Part shown: in pieces, positions 7,660-14,649 of the stretch
Layout: each line of letters opens with the position of its first letter
How positions within the stretch are numbered: the first letter of the stretch is position 1
NCBI GenBank assembly: GCA_903837285.1
Contig: CAILUD010000229.1
Coordinates: forward strand, 1-33,273
Direction of reading: 5' to 3'
From: an uncultured Bacteroidota bacterium
GTDB lineage: Bacteria; Bacteroidota; Bacteroidia; Bacteroidales; GWA2-32-17
Length of the DNA: 33,273 bases
Position numbers and translations under genes: made by a program
The notes under the pieces: generated by a model
Databases searched by the model: none
Told to the model about the DNA's origin: nothing
Seen by the model: the letters and a program-made list of their open reading frames with translations, nothing else

Positions 7660-10179
7660 CTATTTCTCGATTCTCATTTTGTAGAATGATCTCCAAACAA
7701 AAATTAAAGCGATAGCAAAGAATCCTAAACCAAAATAAGAAGCAAAGTCTCTAAAACTTGGTGAAATTGCGATTTCCATTGCTAATAAACCAAATAATGT
7801 AGTAAACTTAATAATTGGATTTAATGCAACTGATGAAGTATCTTTAAATGGATCACCTACTGTATCACCAACAACTGATGCATCATGTAATGGAGTTCCT
7901 TTTTCTTTTAAATCAACTTCAATAACTTTTTTAGCATTATCCCAACAACCACCAGCGTTAGCCATGAAAATTGCCTGGAATAAACCAAAAACTGCAATAG
8001 AAATTAAATAACCAATAAATAAAGAAATTGGTTGAGAATATTTTACGACTAAAGCCTGTGCTGCAGAAAGTTCCGCACCTTGTAAAGTTTTAAGACTTTC
8101 AACTAATTCAGTTGATAATCCTTTAGGTGCAGCAAAACAAGCAAATGCTAATGCAAAGAAGAAAATACCAATAAAGATATTAAACATACCTTTTTGTGCA
8201 TATTGTGTACAAATTTTAACTACTTCGATAGATTTTGCAGTATCAGCTTTTTTAGGAGCGTTAGGATCAAGGTTGATGTTTTTCTTAATATATTCAACAG
8301 CTCTGTATGCACCTGTTGTTACAGCCTGCATAGAAGCACCTGTAAACCAATAGATAACACAACCACCAAGAATAAAACCAAGAATTGTATAAGGATTTAA
8401 TAGGTTAAGAATAAGCTCAGGAGTTACACCAGTTGATTTACTAATCATTAAAATTAATGAGAAAATCATTGTTGTAGCACCAACAACAGCAGTACCAATT
8501 AATACTGGTTTTGCAGTTGCTTTAAATGTATTACCCGCACCATCATTAGCCTCAAGATAATGTTTAGATTTTACCCAATCAGGTTTAAAACCAAATTCTT
8601 TTTCAATTTCAGCAGATGCTTTTTCTTTATCATCTTCGATTAAAGAAAGTTCGTAAACTGATTGTGCGTTATCTGTAACTGGACCATAACTATCAACAGC
8701 GATAGTAACAGGGCCCATACCTAATAAACCAAATGCAACCAAGCCAAAAGCAAAAACTGAAGGATAAATCATTAATGTATCTAATCCGAATGTACTTGCA
8801 AAATATGCAACAAACATTAAAACGAAGAATACAAGACCAGTCCAAATTGCGGAGAAATTACCAGCAACAAGACCAGAAAGAATAACTAATGAAGCACCAC
8901 CTTCGCGACCAGCAGCAACAACTTCTTTCACGTGAGCTGATTTAGGAGAAGTAAACATTTTAGTAAATTCAGGAATTAAAGCACCACCGATAGTTCCACA
9001 ACTAATAATAGTTGAAAGTATCCACCACATATCCGTATTTCCATTTAAGTTAGGAATTAGAACATACGATGCAGCAAATGTTACGATAATAGAAAGTATA
9101 GAAGTAATCCAAACCAAGCTTGTAAGTGGAGCTTCGAAATCTAAATCTTCTTTTCCTTTATATTTTGCATTGCTAAGAATTCCATTAATATAGAAAGCAA
9201 CTATAGAAGTAATAATCATAAGTATGCGCATTACAAATATCCATACTAATAATTCTACTTTTAAAGTAGAAGTGATTGCATCAGTCATACCTAAAGCAGC
9301 ACCACCAACAGCTAATAAAATAAAAGAGATTAATGCAACACCTGTTACACCATAAGTTTCAAAACCATCAGCAGTTGGTCCAACTGAGTCGCCAGCATTG
9401 TCGCCAGTACAGTCAGCAATAACACCAGGGTTACGTGGATCATCTTCACCAATTTTGAAAACAACTTTCATTAGGTCAGAACCAATGTCAGCGATTTTTG
9501 TAAAAATACCACCTGCAATACGAAGTGCAGAAGCACCTAAAGATTCACCAATTGCAAAACCAATAAAACAAGCACCAGCTAATTCACCTGGCATAAATAA
9601 TAAGATAACTAGCATCAACATTAATTCAACGCAAATTAAAACAACTCCAATGCTCATTCCAGCATCTAATGGAATATGTAAAAGTTTTAATGGGTCTTTT
9701 CTTAATGAAGCAAAAGCCATACGGGCGTTAGCTAAAGTATTCATTCTAATACCAAATGCAGCAACTGCATATGATCCTAAAATACCAATAACAGTCCAGC
9801 CAATAATTAAAGCTACTGAACCAAATCTAGCAGCAGCAGTTTCTCCGATTGGAGATAAAAAACCAAAGTAACCAGCAACAGCAGCTCCAATAAATAAGAA
9901 AAGAATTGCTAAAAATTTACCTTGCTGAATTAAATAAGCTCTACAAGTTTGGTAAATAACTTCTGCAATTTCTAACATTGATTTGTGTGCAGGAAGTTTT
10001 TTTACTTTCATGAATTGATATAATCCAAAAAGTAATCCTAAAATTGTTACCACAAAACCATAATAAAGGATGCTTTGTCCCTTTATTTCTTCTGGTATTT
10101 TTAAATCGGCTTCACTCGCCATGGATAGAATTGGGGCGAAAATTGCCACCATAAGTGCTAAAATGCCTCTTCTTTTCAT
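7660..10179 (-). CDS. hppA: Membrane-bound ion-translocating pyrophosphatase
   Basis: 839 residues. The enzyme hydrolyses cytosolic pyrophosphate and pumps H+ and/or Na+ across the inner membrane. About 16 hydrophobic segments are visible, preceded by a signal-peptide-like N-terminus (1-22). Hallmark motifs are DDPRNPGVIADCTGDNAGD (246-264), GPVTDNAQ (499-506), GDGAGN-type segment NDGAGNTFKATAK (545-557), GGCWDNAKK (743-751) and GDTVGDPFKDTS (771-782), all acidic or lysine residues of the PPi-Mg site. The residue known to set potassium dependence (Ala in K+-dependent enzymes, GNTTAA) is Lys553 here (GNTFKA), which in the family goes with K+-independence; this is inference. It is somewhat longer than the usual 660-800. 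It is a single gene with its own promoter and terminator. The ion pumped cannot be decided by eye. Confidence 0.95.
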   Translation of the reverse strand: MKRRGILALMVAIFAPILSMASEADLKIPEEIKGQSILYYGFVVTILGLLFGLYQFMKVKKLPAHKSMLEIAEVIYQTCRAYLIQQGKFLAILFLFIGAAVAGYFGFLSPIGETAAARFGSVALIIGWTVIGILGSYAVAAFGIRMNTLANARMAFASLRKDPLKLLHIPLDAGMSIGVVLICVELMLMLVILLFMPGELAGACFIGFAIGESLGASALRIAGGIFTKIADIGSDLMKVVFKIGEDDPRNPGVIADCTGDNAGDSVGPTADGFETYGVTGVALISFILLAVGGAALGMTDAITSTLKVELLVWIFVMRILMIITSIVAFYINGILSNAKYKGKEDLDFEAPLTSLVWITSILSIIVTFAASYVLIPNLNGNTDMWWILSTIISCGTIGGALIPEFTKMFTSPKSAHVKEVVAAGREGGASLVILSGLVAGNFSAIWTGLVFFVLMFVAYFASTFGLDTLMIYPSVFAFGLVAFGLLGMGPVTIAVDSYGPVTDNAQSVYELSLIEDDKEKASAEIEKEFGFKPDWVKSKHYLEANDGAGNTFKATAKPVLIGTAVVGATTMIFSLILMISKSTGVTPELILNLLNPYTILGFILGGCVIYWFTGASMQAVTTGAYRAVEYIKKNINLDPNAPKKADTAKSIEVVKICTQYAQKGMFNIFIGIFFFALAFACFAAPKGLSTELVESLKTLQGAELSAAQALVVKYSQPISLFIGYLISIAVFGLFQAIFMANAGGCWDNAKKVIEVDLKEKGTPLHDASVVGDTVGDPFKDTSSVALNPIIKFTTLFGLLAMEIAISPSFRDFASYFGLGFFAIALIFVWRSFYKMRIEK

Positions 10180-10280
10180 TTTTTAAAAATTAATTGTTTA
10201 TAATTATTGATTGTCTATTTTGCAGTGATAGTCTGTTTTTTAACATAGTTTATTACAATTTTTGTTAAAATTTCAGGCTG

Positions 10281-10311
10281 CAAAAGTAGGATACTTTTCA
10301 ATATCTAACAA
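10281..10311 (-). promoter_or_regulatory. Bacteroidetes-type promoter of the pyrophosphatase gene
   Basis: On the minus strand, TTG (10311-10309), a 20-base spacer, and TACTTTTG (10288-10281). The predicted leader is close to 100 bases. The rest of the gap 10180-10420 shows no gene. Confidence 0.7.
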
Positions 10312-10420
10312 GAGAAAATGAAAAAAATATTCAATTATATGTTTGAATTACAATAAGAATTAATATTTTTGTAGCTTGGACAAAAGTTACTTTTTTGTCG
10401 TTTTTACCCCAAGTTGTTTT

Positions 10421-11182
10421 TTAAAACAACTCTACAACAACCGGGCAATGGTCTGAATGAACAGCTTCTTGTAAAATACCAGCTGATTTTAAATTTGCTC
10501 TTAATTTCTCACTTACAAAATTATAATCTATTCTCCAGCCAAGATTTTTCATTCTTGAATTTTGTCTATAACTCCACCAACTATATTGGTCATGTTCCTG
10601 ATTAAATTCTCTGAATGTATCGATTAATCCAAGCTCTAAAAATGATGTCAGCCATTCGCGTTCTTCGGGTAGAAATCCCGACATTCCATTATGCTTTTCG
10701 GGATGATTAATATCTATTGGTTTATGACAAATATTAAAATCGCCTGAGATAATTAGTGATGGTCTTGTTTTTAAAAGTTCCTTAATATAATGGTAAAATG
10801 CATCTAAAAAATCCATTTTAAAAGCCTGACGAATATCGCCCATGGAACCAGATGGAACATAAACAGAAATTTGTGTTAAATCACCAAAATCGGCACGAAT
10901 TACTCTACCCTCACTATCAAATAACTCATTACCTATACCTATAACAACATTATCAGATTTTTGTTTCGATAAAAGTGCAACACCGCTATAACCCTTTTTT
11001 TGAGCACTATTCCAAATTGGATTATAACCCATTTCTATAAACTTATTTACATCAAATTGATCAGTAGTTGCTTTTAACTCCTGAAAACAAAGAATATCGC
11101 ATTTCGATTCAGTAATCCAATCTAGCAATCCTCTCGTCATTGATGCTCTTATTCCGTTTACATTGTATGAAAATACTTTCAT
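10421..11182 (-). CDS. xth: Exodeoxyribonuclease III (AP endonuclease, ExoIII family)
   Basis: 253 residues, a usual length for the ExoIII/ExoA family. It cuts DNA 5' to abasic sites and degrades 3' ends in base excision repair in the cytoplasm. The EEP fold motifs are in order: YNVNGIRA with Asn7, CFQELKA with Glu35, SVYVPSG with Tyr108, SGDFN with Asp148 and Asn150, WRIDYNF with Asp219, and SDHCPV with His245 at the end. All residues known to bind metal or act in catalysis in this family are present. It stands alone on the minus strand, upstream of the pyrophosphatase gene, which has its own promoter, and divergent from the ferredoxin-ATPase operon. No convincing terminator follows; an AGTTGTTTT/AAAACAACT palindrome spans the stop codon. 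Confidence 0.95.
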   Translation of the reverse strand: MKVFSYNVNGIRASMTRGLLDWITESKCDILCFQELKATTDQFDVNKFIEMGYNPIWNSAQKKGYSGVALLSKQKSDNVVIGIGNELFDSEGRVIRADFGDLTQISVYVPSGSMGDIRQAFKMDFLDAFYHYIKELLKTRPSLIISGDFNICHKPIDINHPEKHNGMSGFLPEEREWLTSFLELGLIDTFREFNQEHDQYSWWSYRQNSRMKNLGWRIDYNFVSEKLRANLKSAGILQEAVHSDHCPVVVELF

Positions 11183-11208
11183 ATTTGATTATTTAAAAAA
11201 ATTATATT

Positions 11209-11216
11209 CAAAATTA
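11209..11216 (-). promoter_or_regulatory. Candidate -7 box of the exonuclease III gene
   Basis: TAATTTTG on the minus strand fits TAnnTTTG, 26 bases from the ATG at 11182. No TTG is seen at the usual distance. Confidence 0.4.
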
Positions 11217-11218
11217 GT

Positions 11219-11226
11219 TATTTTTG
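11219..11226 (+). promoter_or_regulatory. Candidate -7 box of the ferredoxin-ATPase operon
   Basis: TATTTTTG on the plus strand fits TAnnTTTG. Transcription from here would put the structured segment 11276-11370 into the leader. The nearest TTTG (11184-11187) is 31 bases upstream, which is too far, so support is partial. Confidence 0.35.
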
Positions 11227-11275
11227 TAATATTTAGAAACGGTTTTGAGATTTTTAAAATATAATATAGATATAT

Positions 11276-11370
11276 GATTTTCAACATTTACCCCGCCCTT
11301 AAGGGTGTGTTGAAAATCAATTTACTCCCTTTTGGGTATTGGGTAAATAAATTGATTTTATGGTAAATGT
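11276..11370 (+). ncRNA. Structured leader candidate with two exclusive folds
   Basis: Fold 1 is a three-way junction. P1 is ACATTTACC (11284-11292) with GGTAAATGT (11362-11370). P2 is CGCCC-TTAA-GGGTG (11294-11307). P3 is AAAATCAATTT (11313-11323) with AAATTGATTTT (11349-11359), topped by CTCCC/GGG. Fold 2 pairs GATTTTCAACA (11276-11286) with TGTTGAAAATC (11308-11318) over 11 bp and uses bases of both P1 and P3. P2 contains a G-U pair only on the plus strand, so the RNA would be co-directional with the operon that starts 55 bases later. No known riboswitch class is recognised. Confidence 0.4.
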
Positions 11371-11424
11371 ATTTATACATATGTTAACAGGAATTAAAGT
11401 TCAAAACAGTTTCTTACACTAAAA

Positions 11425-12249
11425 ATGATAGTTTCAATAATAGGTACAAGAGGAGGTATTGGGTCAACAACATTGTTGTCAAATCTTTTTACGCATGTAA
11501 AAAAAAATGAAACATCTCATGGCTGGTTATCACTTACAAGTCCATTTCCACCATTATTTGCAGGAAGTTCTACAAATTGGAAAAAAGTATTTTCTTTTAA
11601 AAGATATATTCCACAATGGAACAACGAAAAATGCACATACTGCAATGAATGTGTTTCTATTTGTGTAAACAATGCAATTTCTCCTTTACCTAATGGCTAT
11701 AACATATATAGTGAATTATGCAATTCCTGTAAAACCTGTATTAGTGCATGTAAAAGCGATGCAATAAAATTTGAATTAACCGATGTTGGGTTTATAGAGA
11801 TATCTAATGATACAAATTTTAACTTACACAGATTAAATTTAAACGAAAAAGAAATTATTTCTACATGGCACATAAAAGAAATATTTACTTTTTTAAGAGC
11901 TTATAAAGACCAAAACTCAACTTTTTTTATAGATATTCCATCAGGACTTCACGAATATTGGGAAGAAATTTTAAAGCTTTCCAGCTCAGTAATTATTTAT
12001 TCTGACGACCCTTTTACCTCTGATTTAATATACAAATCGCACTCTCCTAGACAGGCTAAATTAATTCTGGCAATTACACAAAATTCAAAAGCTGAATTCG
12101 AAAAAGCAGGTTATTCATTTGCTATTCCAATCCCTAAAAATAAAATAATTGCTTTTGATTCTATTCAAGGAAAAACAGTAACCGATATAGATTTTAATGC
12201 TGCTATTTTGAATTTGAAAAAAATAATACTTGAAAAAATTCCGTCATGA
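11425..12249 (+). CDS. MinD-like ATPase with two ferredoxin motifs, degenerate Walker A
   Basis: 274 residues, of the MinD-superfamily type with an inserted ferredoxin domain (COG1149-like). The N-terminal P-loop reads GTRGGIGSTT (7-16). In the family the motif is KGGxGK[TS], so the signature lysine is Arg9 and the catalytic lysine is Ser14. Two CxxCxxCxxxC motifs follow, C70/73/76/80 and C99/102/105/109, each able to hold a [4Fe-4S] cluster. A Walker B-like strand TFFIDIPSG lies at 167-174. There are no membrane segments, so it is cytoplasmic. Its stop overlaps the start of the next gene (ATGA), which encodes the intact partner, so the two are probably translationally coupled and form a pair. 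The target is unknown; relatives are linked to iron-sulfur or redox assembly. Frame and cysteines are sound, so it is not a pseudogene. Confidence 0.88.
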   Translation: MIVSIIGTRGGIGSTTLLSNLFTHVKKNETSHGWLSLTSPFPPLFAGSSTNWKKVFSFKRYIPQWNNEKCTYCNECVSICVNNAISPLPNGYNIYSELCNSCKTCISACKSDAIKFELTDVGFIEISNDTNFNLHRLNLNEKEIISTWHIKEIFTFLRAYKDQNSTFFIDIPSGLHEYWEEILKLSSSVIIYSDDPFTSDLIYKSHSPRQAKLILAITQNSKAEFEKAGYSFAIPIPKNKIIAFDSIQGKTVTDIDFNAAILNLKKIILEKIPS

Positions 12250-13031
12250 AAGAAGTATTACTTATATCAGACAAGGGCGGAACCGGTAAATCTTCGGTAC
12301 TTAATTCATTAAAAGAAATTTACGGCAAAGAAGCTATGTTTGCAGATTGCTCTTTTACATCAAGATATAACAATTTGCCTATATATTTAGAAGAAACATT
12401 TAATTCAAGATTTATATGTGCTATTAATAATAATATTTGTTTGTGTTGTGGAGATTGCGATACAATTTGCGAATTTAATGCACTTGTATTTAGTACCGAA
12501 GAAATAAAACTAGACCGCCACAAATGCACTGGTTGCGGACATTGCGTATATACTTGCCCATCAGGTGCCACAGAATTAAAGAAAATTCATTCCGGAAAAA
12601 TTATTATTTCTAAAGACGACAACAGTATTTTTATTTTCGGCATACTTCAGCATTTTAAACAAGATGGAACAAGACCTGTATATATTATTAGGAACAAAGC
12701 TTACGAAATAGCAACTGAAAATAAAAGGAAAATACTTGTAATAGAATCATCTCCTGGCTGGGATAGGCACACACGTTCACTAGCGCTTTATTCTACCATT
12801 ATTGTTCCGGTTATTGAGCCCCATGCTTTTGTTTTTGATTTTTTAGAAAAAGTGCGTAATTATACAGATCAGAATGGAACAGAAGTTAAGCTTATTGTTA
12901 CGAAATCTGACGCAAATCCAGCAATAACAACACGAATAATAAAGGAGTATCCCAATTGGGATATTAAATGTATACCGTGGAAAAACGACTTAAATATTAA
13001 AGAAAAAAATAATTTTGAAAATTTTTTATAA
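12246..13031 (+). CDS. MinD-like ATPase with two ferredoxin motifs, intact Walker A
   Basis: 261 residues. The deviant Walker A SDKGGTGKSS (8-17) keeps both lysines (Lys10, Lys15). Two CxxCxxCxxxC motifs follow, C65/68/71/75 and C94/97/100/104. A Walker B-like strand ILVIESSPG lies at 163-171, and a switch-like VPVIEPHAF at 187-195 resembles the MinD/Mrp pattern of a conserved Pro-x-Glu. The family uses ATP to drive or gate electron transfer or cluster transfer; the exact partner is not known. It overlaps the upstream gene by four bases and is followed one base after its stop by the next ATG, so the three genes are an operon. It is the likely active subunit of a heterodimer with the preceding protein. 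Confidence 0.9.
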   Translation: MKEVLLISDKGGTGKSSVLNSLKEIYGKEAMFADCSFTSRYNNLPIYLEETFNSRFICAINNNICLCCGDCDTICEFNALVFSTEEIKLDRHKCTGCGHCVYTCPSGATELKKIHSGKIIISKDDNSIFIFGILQHFKQDGTRPVYIIRNKAYEIATENKRKILVIESSPGWDRHTRSLALYSTIIVPVIEPHAFVFDFLEKVRNYTDQNGTEVKLIVTKSDANPAITTRIIKEYPNWDIKCIPWKNDLNIKEKNNFENFL

Positions 13032-13032
13032 A

Positions 13033-14433
13033 ATGGAACACGAAATTCTTTCATCTGAAAATAAAGCTTTAAAAATAAATTTAAACCCTCAAATTTTTGG
13101 AACTATAGCCGAAATTGGTGGTGGACAAGAAGTTGCCCGCGAATTTTTTAGGGCTGGTGGAGCCTCAAAAACGATTGCAAAATCAATTTCTGCTTACGAC
13201 AAAAACTTTAGCGATGCTTTATATAAATCAAAGTCGGGAAGGTATGTTTCGGAGATCAGACTTAAAAAAATGCTCGATACAGAGTATGCTGAAATAACAA
13301 AAATACTTACCAAAACAAGAGGCGAAAATTCTACCTTTTTTGCTTTTGCCAATACTGTTGAAACAATAAATTACAGAAAAGATAATCAGGGGCATGGCTG
13401 GTTAGGAATTAGATTTCAACTTACACCGTTAGCGGAACCAAATGAAATTATTTTACACACTATACTGCACGAAAACGACACCATACTGCAACAAAGAACA
13501 TTAAGTACTCTTGGAATAAATTTAATATTTGCATGTTATTATTTAAGTAATAATATTGATGATTTACTAATCTCATTACTTGATAATTTATCAAACGATA
13601 GGCTAGAAATTAACATGATTAGTATTTCGGGTCCTGATTTTGAACATTGTGATAACAGATTAGTGAGTGTAAAGCTTGTAAAACACGGCTTAACTTCCGT
13701 TAGTATTTTTGATAGATATGGGAAAGTACAGCAACCGGGCGATATGCTTTACAATAAAGACGTAATGGTTTTAAGAGGAAGTTTTAGACCTGTTACCTAT
13801 ATTGAATTAGATATGTTAAAATCTGGTTACGCTTTATTTAAAAAAGAAGTCAATTTTAATACCGAAACAAGTGTTGTGCTGTGCGAAATGACTCTTAATA
13901 ATTTGCTTGAAGAAGGCGAGTTTCACGAAAAAGATTTTCTTGATAGAGTTGACCTACTTAATGGTATGGGGCAAAATGTTATGATCTCGAATTTTAAAGA
14001 ATTTTACCGTCTTTCGGCATATTTTTCGCAATTTAACATTATTCAGCTACGACTAATAATGGGAGCAGATACACTTAGAAAAGTTATTGAAGAAAAATAC
14101 TATACTAACTTAAAAGGTGGTATACTAGAGGCATTTGGAAGATTATTTGGCAAACATGTAAAGCTGTATATTTATCCGTTTAAAGATAAAAAAGAAAATC
14201 CATTTTTAAATTCAAAAAATATAGAGATTGAATCGCATTTAAAATTGCTTTTTAATTATCTTTTATATAATGAAATGATTATTGATATAAACACTCATAA
14301 TTCTAAAAAGCTTTATATTTCTAATCGACTAGTAAGTAAAATGATAAAAGAAGGGACGCCTAACTGGGAAGAAATGGTTCCAAAATATATAAGTGAAAAC
14401 ATTATAAAAAAGGGATTGTTTGGGTATAAATAA
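13033..14433 (+). CDS. Conserved cytoplasmic protein of unknown function (466 aa)
   Basis: I take the ATG at 13033, one base after the preceding stop; a TTG at 13015 would add six residues overlapping the upstream gene. There is no signal peptide or membrane segment. The N-terminal third contains stretches that I remember from proteins found in several bacterial phyla: NPQIFGTIAEIGGGQEVAR near the start, SAYDKNFSDALY, FFAFANTV, GHGWLGIRFQ. Some database entries for this family carry unrelated names (for example a nicotinate-nucleotide adenylyltransferase label), and no such motif is visible here. The centre has a GSFRPVTY segment and EKDFLDRVDLLNGMGQNVMIS; the C-terminal part has a GGILEAFGRLFG motif. 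As third gene of the ferredoxin-ATPase operon it is a candidate client or partner. Function unknown. Confidence 0.85.
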   Translation: MEHEILSSENKALKINLNPQIFGTIAEIGGGQEVAREFFRAGGASKTIAKSISAYDKNFSDALYKSKSGRYVSEIRLKKMLDTEYAEITKILTKTRGENSTFFAFANTVETINYRKDNQGHGWLGIRFQLTPLAEPNEIILHTILHENDTILQQRTLSTLGINLIFACYYLSNNIDDLLISLLDNLSNDRLEINMISISGPDFEHCDNRLVSVKLVKHGLTSVSIFDRYGKVQQPGDMLYNKDVMVLRGSFRPVTYIELDMLKSGYALFKKEVNFNTETSVVLCEMTLNNLLEEGEFHEKDFLDRVDLLNGMGQNVMISNFKEFYRLSAYFSQFNIIQLRLIMGADTLRKVIEEKYYTNLKGGILEAFGRLFGKHVKLYIYPFKDKKENPFLNSKNIEIESHLKLLFNYLLYNEMIIDINTHNSKKLYISNRLVSKMIKEGTPNWEEMVPKYISENIIKKGLFGYK

Positions 14434-14447
14434 CAAGATACAGATAA

Positions 14448-14469
14448 GCTCAAGCGAGGACGCTTGAGC
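14448..14469. repeat. AGGA-loop hairpin repeat (AAGCG stem), 9-bp copy
   Basis: GCTCAAGCG and CGCTTGAGC pair perfectly around AGGA, 15 bases after the stop codon of the preceding gene. No T-run follows. Confidence 0.8.
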
Positions 14470-14490
14470 CATTAAGGGTTCGGATTCTAT

Positions 14491-14553
14491 CTCAGAGTCC
14501 TTTTATTAATGCTAATGTTTCCTAATGTATTATTCATTAAAAGAGACTCTGAG
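14491..14553. other. Hairpin with CTCAGAGTC/GACTCTGAG arms
   Basis: CTCAGAGTC (14491-14499) pairs with GACTCTGAG (14545-14553), continued by a partial TTTTATTAATG/CATTAAAAG stem around a 23-base loop. It is bracketed by the two AGGA hairpins. It could act as a terminator between convergent genes, but no U-run is seen. Confidence 0.5.
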
Positions 14554-14578
14554 TGAAAACAAGATTGAAAACAAGACA

Positions 14579-14594
14579 CAAGCGAGGACGCTTG
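14579..14594. repeat. AGGA-loop hairpin repeat (AAGCG stem), 6-bp copy
   Basis: CAAGCG and CGCTTG pair around AGGA. The same core as 14448-14469, with different flanks, preceded by ACAAGACA in parallel to ACAAGATA there. Confidence 0.8.
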
Positions 14595-14649
14595 CACCAG
14601 TGTATATGTACAATCAAGTTTGCTTACGGAAATAAAAACACATAACAAT

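Noticed and set aside
9398-9871. Open frame of 157 codons on the plus strand
   Set aside because: It is fully antisense to the pyrophosphatase gene, lacks its own promoter, and its sequence (rich in Pro, Ile and Ala) is what the opposite strand of membrane helices gives.
10412-10431. AGTTGTTTT/AAAACAACT palindrome as the xth terminator
   Set aside because: It overlaps the stop codon and has no U-run after it on the minus strand, so I do not call it.
13015-13032. TTG start for the third operon gene
   Set aside because: It overlaps the preceding gene by 17 bases and adds six residues; the ATG at 13033, directly after the stop, is the simpler choice.
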